From positions 1-33,301 of the forward strand of contig NZ_JAODTL010000060.1 of NCBI RefSeq assembly GCF_026191375.1: a stretch of DNA of 33,301 nucleotides. The letters are read 5' to 3'. The DNA comes from Marinomonas pontica. Its GTDB lineage: Bacteria; Pseudomonadota; Gammaproteobacteria; Pseudomonadales; Marinomonadaceae. Below, piece after piece: positions 10,932 to 19,089 of the stretch; position 1 is the stretch's first letter, and each line of letters starts with the position of its first letter. A model generated the notes under the pieces. It saw nothing but the letters and a program-made list of their open reading frames with translations. It was not told the origin of the DNA and ran no database searches. The translations under genes and the position numbers were made by a program.

Positions 10932-10961
10932 AAAGCAGTGATGAAACCTCATCACTGCTTT
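10932..10961 (-). terminator. Intrinsic terminator of pepA
   Basis: Perfect 13-bp stem (AAAGCAGTGATGA / TCATCACTGCTTT) with a 4-nt loop, followed on the minus strand by a T run. It sits about 48 bp beyond the pepA stop and separates pepA from the downstream small gene, which therefore likely needs its own promoter in 10730-10930. Confidence 0.85.
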
Positions 10962-11008
10962 AGAAAACAACGAATACCCTTGTCAACACCCGTATTGCTG
11001 TTAAAAAA

Positions 11009-12472
11009 TTACGCCTCTTTGCTAAGCAAATAACGCGTCAACAAGGCAACAGGGCGACCACTTGCGCCTTTCGTTGCGCCGCCAGCCCATGCCGTCCCAG
11101 CAATATCCAAATGCGCCCAAGGGTAAGAACCCGTAAAGCGAGAGAGGAAACACGCCGCCGTCACCGAGCCCGCTTCAGGACCGCCAATGTTGGCAATGTC
11201 TGCAAAGTTGCTGTCCAACTGCTGCTGGTATTCTTCATCTAAAGGCATTTGCCAAAGCTTATCGGCAGACACTTGGCTCGCTGTTTTCAATTCTGACGCC
11301 AAATCATCGTTGTTTGCGTACATGCCGGAGTTAACACTTCCCAACGCAACCACGCAAGCGCCCGTTAGAGTCGCGATATCAACCACCGACTTAGGCTTGA
11401 AGCGCTCGATGTAAGTCAAAGCATCGCAAAGCACCAAACGACCTTCTGCGTCGGTATTCAATATTTCTACCGTCTGGCCAGACATGGTTTTCACAATATC
11501 GCCTGGCTTCGTCGCGCGACCGCTTGGCATATTTTCAGCGGCGGCAATAACCGCCGTGAAGTTTAGCTTTGGTTTTAGCTCGCAAATCGCTTTCATCGTG
11601 CCAAAGACACTGGCCGCACCACACATGTCGTACTTCATCTCATCCATTTTTGGGCCAGGTTTCAAAGAAATACCGCCCGTGTCGAACGTAATACCTTTAC
11701 CAAGCAACACATGAGGCGCATCGCCCTCTTCGCCACCACGGTAATTCATCACGATCAAGTAACTTGGTTGATCGCTACCATGCCCCACAGACAACAGACA
11801 GTGCATGCCCAGTTCGTCCATTTTACTTTCATCCAATAACTCAACACCGATACTGTATTCTTCGCCCAGCTGTTGTGCTTTGGACGCAAGATAGCTTGGC
11901 GTACACACGTTACCAGGAAGATTCCCCAGTTGACGCGCAAAGGCCGACCCTTTCGCTGTCGCCGTACCAATAGCCAATGCGGCTTCATCTGTGCCTTCTA
12001 GCAACAAAGACGTCACTTTGGTGGTTTTCTCGGCATCGTCTTTTTTGAAGCCAAGAAAGTTGTAAAAACCTTCATTTAGCCATTGCGCCACTAGCGCCAA
12101 CGTGTCAGATTCTGAACGCCGCTTAATCGCAAGACCCGCGTTTGCTACGGCAACGGACGCAAACGGTAAACCTTTAATTTGAGCGGCAATCGCGGCCACC
12201 ACTTTGCGTGCCTGCATATCACTCAGCGTCGCATCTTTACCAATACCAACCAACAACACCGCTTGTGCAAACTCTTGCGACACGCCTGGCAACAATAACG
12301 TTTGCGCCACGCCGCCTTTAAAAACACCACTTTCACGTAACTGAGCAATCTGCCCATTGGCATTTGCGTCAAGCCACGCGGTGGACTCAGAAAAATCCCC
12401 TTCACTCGGCACAAAGGCAACGAGCAAATCAGCTTGTACTGTCGACAAGCGATCAAATAACGCCATATTCAT
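11009..12472 (-). CDS. pepA: Leucyl aminopeptidase (cytosol aminopeptidase A)
   Basis: 487 aa M17 metallopeptidase, cytosolic, releasing N-terminal amino acids; in E. coli it is also the DNA-binding XerA/CarP factor. The catalytic C-terminal domain shows VLLGKGITFDTGGISLKPG with metal ligands, MKYDMCGAA and the family signature NTDAEGRL. I choose ATG 12472 (MALFDRL preceded by MN) because GAGGG lies 7 nt upstream; a GTG at 12529 would add 19 residues (RRTLSSFFKKLLFEGFF) unlike the family. It is divergent from lptF with about 125 bp between, the conserved pepA/lptFG arrangement of gammaproteobacteria. PepA also represses carAB in E. coli, and carAB is in this window, though that control has not been shown here. 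Confidence 0.95.
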   Translation of the reverse strand: MNMALFDRLSTVQADLLVAFVPSEGDFSESTAWLDANANGQIAQLRESGVFKGGVAQTLLLPGVSQEFAQAVLLVGIGKDATLSDMQARKVVAAIAAQIKGLPFASVAVANAGLAIKRRSESDTLALVAQWLNEGFYNFLGFKKDDAEKTTKVTSLLLEGTDEAALAIGTATAKGSAFARQLGNLPGNVCTPSYLASKAQQLGEEYSIGVELLDESKMDELGMHCLLSVGHGSDQPSYLIVMNYRGGEEGDAPHVLLGKGITFDTGGISLKPGPKMDEMKYDMCGAASVFGTMKAICELKPKLNFTAVIAAAENMPSGRATKPGDIVKTMSGQTVEILNTDAEGRLVLCDALTYIERFKPKSVVDIATLTGACVVALGSVNSGMYANNDDLASELKTASQVSADKLWQMPLDEEYQQQLDSNFADIANIGGPEAGSVTAACFLSRFTGSYPWAHLDIAGTAWAGGATKGASGRPVALLTRYLLSKEA

Positions 12473-12598
12473 GAAAAAACCCTCAAACAATAACTTTTTA
12501 AAAAAACTGGATAATGTCCTTCTTACCACGAGATAATGGGGGCTTTAGATGTGTAATCAACTCTACGCTTAGAAAGCAAGATTCATCCAGAGGTGACT

Positions 12599-13719
12599 TT
12601 GAGACTATTCAAATACTTAGCGAAAGAAGTGCTGGTGTCAACAGCAGGCGTGACGCTAATTTTACTGCTCGTCATTCTAAGTGGCCGTTTTTCGTTTTAC
12701 TTGAGTCAAATTGCCGACGGCAACATGACGTTCGAATTTTTGTTCATCATACTTGGCTATCACATCCCCAGCTTCATTCAGATGATTTTACCGCTGGCCT
12801 TCTTTCTGTCGTTATTACTCGCTTTTGGTCGGCTTTACATTGAAAACGAAATGTCCGTGTTATTTTCCAGCGGCATCAGCAAGATCAAATTAGCAGGCTA
12901 CACGCTCGGCATCGCTTGTTTGATTAGCCTTGCCAGCGCCACGATTAACCTTTGGCTTGCACCCTATAGTGAATACAAAGCCGCCGAAGCGTACCAAGCA
13001 AAGAACCAACTGTCTGCCTTTGACTTTTTAAAGCCCGGCCGCTTCGAAGGCAGCGGACAACGCACTACCTATATAGACAGTTTTACCCCGAAAGAAGGCT
13101 GGATGAATCAGGTGTTTTTATCTGACATTGTGCGCAAAAAGAAGGTAACATTCCCATCCAGACATTAGCCGCCTACGCGGAACAGCTGGAAGTCAGCTCA
13201 GAAGACAATCAGAAATACCTCGTTTTTAAAAATGGCACACGCTATGAAGGCAAGCCTGGCTCGGCGAACTACCGTATTACCCAATTCGACACGTATGCTG
13301 TTCGCATGGAAAATAAAGACGCCAGTGTCATTGATGAACCTTACACCAAAAGCACACTTAGCCTTATTCAAAGCGACAATCGATTGGAAAAAATAGAACT
13401 ACAGTGGCGCATTTCTCTGGTGGTTATCATTCCTATTTTAGCCATCATTGGCTTGTCACTGAGTCAAGTAAACCCAAGACAAGGTCGATTCTTTAAAATG
13501 CTTCCGGCCATTCTGTTGATGATTTTTTATATTGCCATGCTAATTTGGGGGCGAACGGCACTTGAAAAAGAAAAGCTCCCAATGACGCTGGGACTATGGT
13601 GGATTCATGGCATTTTCATCGTCATTGCCGCACTGTTGTTTGCTCAGTTCAACCAGTTATTTGAAAGACGTAAAGCCCGACTTCCCAAGATTGACGATAA
13701 AAGCGAGCAACCCCTATGA
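12599..13719 (+). CDS. lptF: LptF, LPS export permease subunit, broken by a one-base frameshift
   Basis: Inner-membrane subunit of the LptB2FG transporter that extracts lipopolysaccharide for export. The first part (12599-13165) holds the N-terminal membrane helices and start of the periplasmic jellyroll, ending at TAG 13166. The second part, one frame away, continues without loss (NIPIQTLAAYAEQLEVSS onward) through the C-terminal three helices, including NPRQGRFFKMLPA. Adding one A to the five-A run at 13136-13140 restores a single reading frame of about 373 aa, the usual LptF length. TTG 12599 is preferred over GTG 12593: AGAGG ends 5 nt before TTG. It overlaps lptG by four bases (ATGA). 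LptF is normally essential, so sequencing error or recoding is more likely than true loss. Confidence 0.88.
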
Positions 13720-14777
13720 CTAAAATAGACCGATACATTGGCAACAGTGTTTTGTGGGCTTTCTTGATCGTCGCCGTTGTGCTGCTTGGGCTCGATTTTG
13801 CACTGACCTTTATCGAACAAATCAAAAAGGTCAACGACCACTATACCCTTCAGTCTCTACTGCAAGTGATTCTGTACCGTCTGCCGGGAAAACTGGCTGA
13901 ATACATACCAATCGCCTCCCTTATCGGCACATTAATGGGGCTAGGCACTCTGGCTGCCACCTCCGAGCTAACGGTGATGCGTGCCGCTGGCATGCCCATT
14001 TGGCGAATCGGTTTTGCGGCTTGCCAGCCGATCTTGCTTGTGTCTTTGTTGGGCATGGGCATTTCTGAATATATCGCCCCAGCAGCCGCGCAAAAAGCCA
14101 ACCTGATCGAAAAATTTAAAAACCAAGAAAGCGGCACATTTTCACTAACTGGTGGCGTTTGGCTAAAAGCAGACAATAACTTCGTCTATATCGATGCCGT
14201 GGATGGCAACGGCAAACTCTATAACATTCAGATTTTCTCTCCCGAAGGGCAAACACTTCAAAACATCAAAACCGCCAGCAGCGCAGAACACATCGAAGGC
14301 ACTCAATGGCAATTAAACAACGTCACCGAAACCCTCTTTGCGGCCGATCATGTCGAGAAAAAGACCATGGCAAAAGCAAATTGGGACGTCAGTATAACGC
14401 CAGAACACCTGTTTCTGGCGGCTCAAGATCCTGACACACTGTCTTTGAGCCAACTGAAAAACTATCAACACTATTTAAGGGAGCAAAAGCTCGACAGCTC
14501 ACAATACGAACTGGAGTTTTGGATAACGGCATTACGCCCGATCGCCTCATTGGCTCTGGTATTGGTGGCGCTGTCCAGTGTGTTCGGCCCACTTAGATCG
14601 TCGACTATGGGCAGCCGTATTTTCTCAGGGGTTATTATCGGGCTGGCGTTTCAAAACGCCCTCAACTTGTTTGGCCGTATGAGTGTCGCCATTAGCTTTC
14701 CACCTGTGATTGGTGTCAGCATTCCGATCATTATTTGTTTGCTGGCTGGCATCGTACTAATAAGACGCAGAGGCTAA
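13716..14777 (+). CDS. lptG: LptG, LPS export permease subunit
   Basis: 353 aa, partner of LptF in the LptB2FG ABC transporter for lipopolysaccharide. The layout is the family one: three helices in the first 130 residues (SVLWAFLIVAVVLLGLDFAL; LIGTLMGLGTLAATSELTVMRAAGM, which contains the coupling-helix region contacting LptB), a periplasmic domain to about residue 265, then three C-terminal helices (PIASLALVLVALSSVFGPL; FSGVIIGLAFQNAL; VIGVSIPIIICLLAGIVLI). Its ATG overlaps the lptF TGA, indicating translational coupling, so the apparent lptF frameshift would also affect lptG expression if real. The gene ends convergent with the aminotransferase, 34 bp away. Confidence 0.95.
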   Translation: MTKIDRYIGNSVLWAFLIVAVVLLGLDFALTFIEQIKKVNDHYTLQSLLQVILYRLPGKLAEYIPIASLIGTLMGLGTLAATSELTVMRAAGMPIWRIGFAACQPILLVSLLGMGISEYIAPAAAQKANLIEKFKNQESGTFSLTGGVWLKADNNFVYIDAVDGNGKLYNIQIFSPEGQTLQNIKTASSAEHIEGTQWQLNNVTETLFAADHVEKKTMAKANWDVSITPEHLFLAAQDPDTLSLSQLKNYQHYLREQKLDSSQYELEFWITALRPIASLALVLVALSSVFGPLRSSTMGSRIFSGVIIGLAFQNALNLFGRMSVAISFPPVIGVSIPIIICLLAGIVLIRRRG

Positions 14778-14811
14778 CTCTGCGCCTTTAATTAGTACGT
14801 AAAGACTGTTC

Positions 14812-15981
14812 CTATTTACACTCGATAAAGCGTTCAATTCTTGCCAACGCCTGCTTTAACCTTTCCTCATCGCAAGTATAAGCAAAGCGAACGTATTTAT
14901 GAGCGTCCTTAACCCCAAAATCCGCGCCCGGAGTTAGCGCTACTTTTTCTTGTTCAAGCAAGGCCAAGCACCAGGTCATGGCATCTTGAGTAATACCGGA
15001 AACATCCACATACACATAAAATGCGCCATGCGCGGGTGCAACCACAGGCAAACCTAACTCACGCAAACCATCAAGCAATACCCGTCGACGCGCGTTTAGT
15101 GTCTGCCTGCGCGCTTCACACTCCGCCAACACATCGGCATTAAATGCGCGAACTGCAGCGTATTGCGACACACTGGGCGCCGAAATGAATAAATTTTGCG
15201 CCAGCTTGGTTGCGCCTTCAATCGCCCACTCTGGGACAACAATCCAACCGAGTCGCCAGCCAGTCATCGCAAAATATTTTGAAAAACTGTTAATCACAAA
15301 AATATCGTCTGCTACAGACAAGGCCGAGAAATCCTCACCCTCGTAAACCAAGCCTTGGTAAATTTCATCCACCAATAAATGCCCGCCTAACGACCGTACT
15401 TTTTGCCACGCTTCTTCTATATAAGCCCTGCTCAACACCGCACCGGTCGGATTCGAAGGGGATGCCAACCAAAGCCCAGACGTTTTCTCAGACCAATACC
15501 CAGCCAGCTTTTGCAATGACAACTCAAAGCCATTTTTAGCGTCTGTGTCCACCAACGTAGCCATTGCGCCAACCTGCGTTAAGAAATGTCGATTACAGGG
15601 ATAGCATGGATCTGGCATCAGCACTTCATCACCGGCGTTAACCATCAAGGACGCCATCAGCAACAGCGCACCAGAAGCGCCAGGCGTAATAATAATCCTC
15701 TCTGGAGAAACATCGACTTGATAGCGACGCAGATAATCTTCGCTAATCGCCTTCTTTAACTCAGGCAGCCCTGTGGCGGAGGTATAACCCGTTTTTCCCT
15801 CTTGAATGGCCGACACACCGGCATCACCTACCGCGTCCACAGCCACAAAATCGGGCTCACCAATTTCAAGATGGATGACATCGTCACCCTGAGCTTCCAG
15901 CTGTTTCGCACGCGCCAGAACCGCCATGACTTGAAAGGGCGCAATTTGCCCTACTCGTGTCGCCAACTTCTGCTTTTCCAT
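14812..15981 (-). CDS. Class I/II pyridoxal-phosphate aminotransferase
   Basis: 389 aa fold-type I aminotransferase. The PLP lysine is in NSFSKYFAMTGWRLGW, preceded by the LVDEIYQGL aspartate/tyrosine motif and LASPSNPTGAVL (asparagine contacting the cofactor ring); the carboxylate-binding arginine is in YVRFAYTCDEERL. It belongs to the aspartate/alanine/aromatic group often annotated AspC- or AlaA-like; substrate cannot be fixed from sequence. ATG 15981 (MEKQKLATRV) is chosen because the 22 residues added by GTG 16047 (LNHIFCAKCRDIF...) are not family-like. Divergent from dksA, sharing a roughly 160-bp upstream region. Confidence 0.88.
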   Translation of the reverse strand: MEKQKLATRVGQIAPFQVMAVLARAKQLEAQGDDVIHLEIGEPDFVAVDAVGDAGVSAIQEGKTGYTSATGLPELKKAISEDYLRRYQVDVSPERIIITPGASGALLLMASLMVNAGDEVLMPDPCYPCNRHFLTQVGAMATLVDTDAKNGFELSLQKLAGYWSEKTSGLWLASPSNPTGAVLSRAYIEEAWQKVRSLGGHLLVDEIYQGLVYEGEDFSALSVADDIFVINSFSKYFAMTGWRLGWIVVPEWAIEGATKLAQNLFISAPSVSQYAAVRAFNADVLAECEARRQTLNARRRVLLDGLRELGLPVVAPAHGAFYVYVDVSGITQDAMTWCLALLEQEKVALTPGADFGVKDAHKYVRFAYTCDEERLKQALARIERFIECK

Positions 15982-16139
15982 TCCACTTTCTCTACTTAAT
16001 TCAAAAATATCGCGACATTTTGCGCAAAAAATGTGGTTAAGCGCCACATTATCTGGTAAGTTTCCGCCCGAAAATAAATCACCTAATTTTATTGGTTACA
16101 GGCTACCACAATGGAAACCTGCGAAGTGAGGCAATGCGT

Positions 16140-16574
16140 ATGCCAAAAATGAACCCTGAGTCATTAATGAAAGACTTCACTCCTTATGTTGCTAAGGATG
16201 GCGAAGAATACATGAACGAGAACCAGTTGGCGCACTTTAAAAGCATCCTACTCAACTGGAAGCAAAACCTTATGGAAGAGGTTGACCGTACTGTTCACCA
16301 CCTAAAAGAAGAAGCGGTGAACTACGCGGATCCAAATGATCGTGCTAGCCAAGAAGAAGAATTTAGCCTAGAACTTCGCGCTCGTGATCGCGAACGCAAG
16401 CTGGTTAAGAAAATCTCTCAGACGATTGAGCTTATCGACGCTGATGATTATGGCTATTGCGAAGAGTGCGGCATTGAAATCGGCATTCGCCGACTAGAAG
16501 CGCGCCCAACAGCCACTATGTGTATCGATTGCAAAACATTGGCTGAAATCAAAGAGAAGCAAATCGGCGGCTAA
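16140..16574 (+). CDS. dksA: RNA polymerase-binding transcription factor DksA
   Basis: 144 aa. With ppGpp it binds the secondary channel of RNA polymerase and redirects transcription in the stringent response. Visible parts: PYVAKDGEEYMNENQLAHF lead-in, a long coiled coil with the tip motif DPNDRA (two aspartates of the DxxDxA motif), EEEFSLELRARDRERKL, then a four-cysteine zinc finger (CEECG ... CIDCK). I start at ATG 16140 because GTGAGG ends 8 nt before it; ATG 16134 is only 2 nt from that site, and a TTG at 16092 adds residues unlike the family. gluQ follows after 5 bp, the usual dksA-gluQ pair. Confidence 0.96.
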   Translation: MPKMNPESLMKDFTPYVAKDGEEYMNENQLAHFKSILLNWKQNLMEEVDRTVHHLKEEAVNYADPNDRASQEEEFSLELRARDRERKLVKKISQTIELIDADDYGYCEECGIEIGIRRLEARPTATMCIDCKTLAEIKEKQIGG

Positions 16575-16579
16575 CTCTG

Positions 16580-17479
16580 GTGTCTCACCATGTTACCCCC
16601 ACACCGACTCTCTATCGTGGCCGATTTGCACCATCGCCAACCGGCCCACTCCATTTCGGCTCGCTAGTCAGCGCATTAGCGAGCTATCTGGATGCAAAAA
16701 AACACCAAGGCTGCTGGATCATTCGCATCGAAGATGTTGATGGAACACGTTGCAAACCTGTGTTCGCAGAACAAATCCTAGAGACATTAAACAGCTACCA
16801 GCTTTTTTCTGACGAACCCGTTCGCACCCAAAGCCACCACACAGACACCTACGAACAACACCTGCAACATCTAAAAGACCAACATCAAGCTTTCCCCTGC
16901 AATTGCACTCGTCAGTCTCTTGCTCAATCTGCTGGCAATCATCCACTCGAATGCGATAGCACCACCGCAGAGCCCCACTCATGGCGTCTCAAACCCAGCG
17001 ATCTGGTGTACCAATATAAGGATGAAATACAAGGCACGTTAGTCTTCACTGACGACCTAAAAAACAATAGCCCCGTTCTAAAAAGAAAAGACGGTTACTT
17101 CTCTTACCAAATCGCCGTGGTTGTCGACGACCACTTACAGAACATCAACCATCTAGTAAGAGGCGCCGATCTAATAGAAACAACAGCTCAACAGCTTCAT
17201 CTCTATCACCTTTTTGGCTGGACGCCGCCCAGCATTTGCCACATTCCACTCATAACCAATGATGTTGGCGACAAAATCAGCAAGCAAAATCACGCCAAAG
17301 CCATACCAAATGGCGACCTACCCACATTACTGCGCGCATTGCATTACCTAAAGATCGACCTAAACCAGCCAAAAAACATTCATGAAGCCCTTACCTTAGC
17401 GATCAAGGCGTGGAATCCAAGCCAATTGACCGGTATTCAATCTTCCCCACTAGAAGAACAAGACCTACCTCTTATCTAA
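16580..17479 (+). CDS. gluQ: Glutamyl-Q tRNA(Asp) synthetase
   Basis: 299 aa truncated GluRS paralogue lacking the anticodon-binding domain. It activates glutamate and transfers it to queuosine-34 of tRNA-Asp. The class I signature is FAPSPTGPLHFGSLVSALAS (residues about 17-36), the KMSKS-like loop is DKISKQNHAK, and the zinc site begins with CNCTRQ (about 108-113) with a later cysteine in HPLEC. GTG 16580 is used as start, 5 bp after the dksA stop; the coding start is supported by the family N-terminus rather than by a strong ribosome site. It ends 96 bp before the sigma54 regulator, which has its own promoter. Confidence 0.93.
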   Translation: MSHHVTPTPTLYRGRFAPSPTGPLHFGSLVSALASYLDAKKHQGCWIIRIEDVDGTRCKPVFAEQILETLNSYQLFSDEPVRTQSHHTDTYEQHLQHLKDQHQAFPCNCTRQSLAQSAGNHPLECDSTTAEPHSWRLKPSDLVYQYKDEIQGTLVFTDDLKNNSPVLKRKDGYFSYQIAVVVDDHLQNINHLVRGADLIETTAQQLHLYHLFGWTPPSICHIPLITNDVGDKISKQNHAKAIPNGDLPTLLRALHYLKIDLNQPKNIHEALTLAIKAWNPSQLTGIQSSPLEEQDLPLI

Positions 17480-17516
17480 CGTTGAAAAACAGTCTCTCGC
17501 TATCCCGTCATCCACC

Positions 17517-17544
17517 TCGACCAAACAGACCGTTTGTGTATAAT
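17517..17544 (+). promoter_or_regulatory. Sigma70-type promoter of the sigma54 activator gene
   Basis: TCGACC, 16-bp spacer, and a perfect TATAAT (17539-17544). Start of transcription is expected near 17551, between two GTTAC pentamers (17546-17550 and 17555-17559) which match the reverse complement of the GTAAC repeats found upstream of the sigma54 promoter at 19064. Possible autoregulation site. Confidence 0.6.
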
Positions 17545-17575
17545 CGTTACACTAGTTACAAGAGGTGACAACACC

Positions 17576-18967
17576 ATGCACAGCATCATGATCATTTGCC
17601 CAGACAACTCACCACTAAAAGAATCCGAAAAGTGGCTGTCTCGCTATGGTTTTCAGGTCAATACAAGCCACTCATTAGAACAAGCCAACCGATATTACGA
17701 GCTTACTGAGTTTCACCTTTTACTGATCGATAACGACACCATCAAAGATCAAAAAACAGACATTCAATCGACGCCTCCAAGAATCATTCTGGACGCAAAG
17801 CCCAGCCTTAGCACTGGCGTCAACAGCATGTCAAAAGGAGCCCTTTACTACCTTCCGCTTCCAACCGACTCAGAAACGCTACTGAATCATGTCGTCAACG
17901 CACTAGAGCAGCAAGATCATCCCGCAACAGCCCTAGCCGAAGCGACCCCAACCACCACGTCCCGCACACCAAAAGAAGAAACGCTCACATTAGGAACGGA
18001 AGGCAGCGGCATCATTGGCCAATGTCAGCCGATGCAAGAGCTCTTTAGTGACATGCGCAAGATTGCTGGCACCGATGTAACCGTATTGATTCGAGGGGAA
18101 TCGGGCACAGGTAAAGAACTGGTTGCCAAAGCGCTTCATAATTTAAGCCTTAGACACAATCACCCAATCATCAGTGTTAACTGTGCTGCCATTCCAGAAA
18201 ACCTCATCGAATCCGAGCTATTCGGCCACGAAAAAGGCGCTTTCACTGGTGCTAGCGCGGCACACGACGGTCTTATCTTCGCGGCAGACAAAGGCACGCT
18301 ATTTCTAGATGAGATAGGCGAATTACCACTGGAAGCCCAAGCAAGACTATTGCGCGTTTTGCAAGAAGGCGAGATACGCAGAGTGGGTGCCACTCAATCA
18401 ACAAAAGTAAACATCAGACTCATTACCGCCACCCATAGAAACCTCATGGCCATGGTAAAACAAGGGCTGTTTCGTGAGGATTTATACTACCGACTTTACG
18501 TCATGGAACTCTTACTTCCACCACTAAGAGCAAGGGGAGACGACATTTCCATACTCGCCAAAAGTTTGCTGGAGAAGACCTGCCAAAAACACAACAAGCC
18601 CATTTACCAGTACAACAAAGCCTTCGACAAAGCCATACGTTCGCATGACTGGCCAGGCAATGTTCGAGAGCTTGAAAACGCCATAGAACGAGCCGTCATT
18701 CTAAGCCCTCAAGAGCGCGTAGACGCGTCAAACCTAAAACTGGCAAGCAAACAGAACACAAACACTTCAGAAGGACAGACAAGCGCTCACAACAGCGACA
18801 CATTAGTAGGGACAACCCTTGATGACTACTTCAAGCACTTTGTTCTTACGCACCAACACAAGATGACAGAAACACAACTTGCACATTCTTTGGGCATATC
18901 CAGAAAAAGCCTCTGGGAAAGACGACAGAAGCTCGCCATACCCAAAAAAGTAACACCAGAAAAGTAA
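17576..18967 (+). CDS. Sigma54-dependent activator, CbrB-like position, degenerate receiver
   Basis: 463 aa from ATG 17576 (AGAGGTGA ends 7 nt before it). Domains: an N-terminal receiver-like domain (1-115), a sigma54 AAA+ domain (about 145-370) with Walker A GESGTGKE (174-181), the sigma54-contacting GAFTGA (221-226), Walker B TLFLDE (241-246) and WPGNVRELENA, and a Fis-type HTH at the end (TETQLAHSLGISRKSLWERR, about 431-450). The receiver looks inactive: the acidic pair after strand 1 is replaced by Cys-Pro (IICPDN), and the conserved lysine near its end is Leu (YYLPLP); an Asp remains in LLLIDND. No histidine kinase is adjacent. The place between gluQ and pcnB is that of cbrB in pseudomonads, where cbrA precedes it. 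The 3' end overlaps a tandem repeat likely to be its own binding site. Confidence 0.88.
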   Translation: MHSIMIICPDNSPLKESEKWLSRYGFQVNTSHSLEQANRYYELTEFHLLLIDNDTIKDQKTDIQSTPPRIILDAKPSLSTGVNSMSKGALYYLPLPTDSETLLNHVVNALEQQDHPATALAEATPTTTSRTPKEETLTLGTEGSGIIGQCQPMQELFSDMRKIAGTDVTVLIRGESGTGKELVAKALHNLSLRHNHPIISVNCAAIPENLIESELFGHEKGAFTGASAAHDGLIFAADKGTLFLDEIGELPLEAQARLLRVLQEGEIRRVGATQSTKVNIRLITATHRNLMAMVKQGLFREDLYYRLYVMELLLPPLRARGDDISILAKSLLEKTCQKHNKPIYQYNKAFDKAIRSHDWPGNVRELENAIERAVILSPQERVDASNLKLASKQNTNTSEGQTSAHNSDTLVGTTLDDYFKHFVLTHQHKMTETQLAHSLGISRKSLWERRQKLAIPKKVTPEK

Positions 18968-18970
18968 CAC
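18946..18970 (+). promoter_or_regulatory. Tandem 11-bp repeat, candidate upstream activator sites
   Basis: AAAAGTAACAC occurs twice with a 14-bp period (18946-18956 and 18960-18970), spanning the stop codon of the sigma54 activator. It lies about 95-120 bp before the -24 element of the sigma54 promoter at 19064-19080, the usual distance for enhancer-type sites. Direct rather than palindromic arrangement is what I recall for P. putida CbrB subsites. Binding is inferred. Confidence 0.5.
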
Positions 18971-19063
18971 TTGATACCAAAATACCCAAAAAATAAGCAA
19001 GAGTTTGTAAAGAAAACGAACAAAAATACACCTAAAGGCAATAAAATCAGTAGTTTATGTTTT

Positions 19064-19080
19064 TTGGCACAACAAATGCC
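19064..19080 (+). promoter_or_regulatory. Sigma54 (-24/-12) promoter
   Basis: TTGGCACAACAAATGCC: GG at 19066-19067 and GC at 19078-19079 are separated by exactly 10 bp, and TGGCAC is a perfect -24 element. The -12 element ATGC differs from TTGC at one base. It directly follows a sigma54 activator gene and points at an A-rich non-coding stretch; start of RNA expected near 19090. Confidence 0.72.
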
Positions 19081-19089
19081 TTATACATG

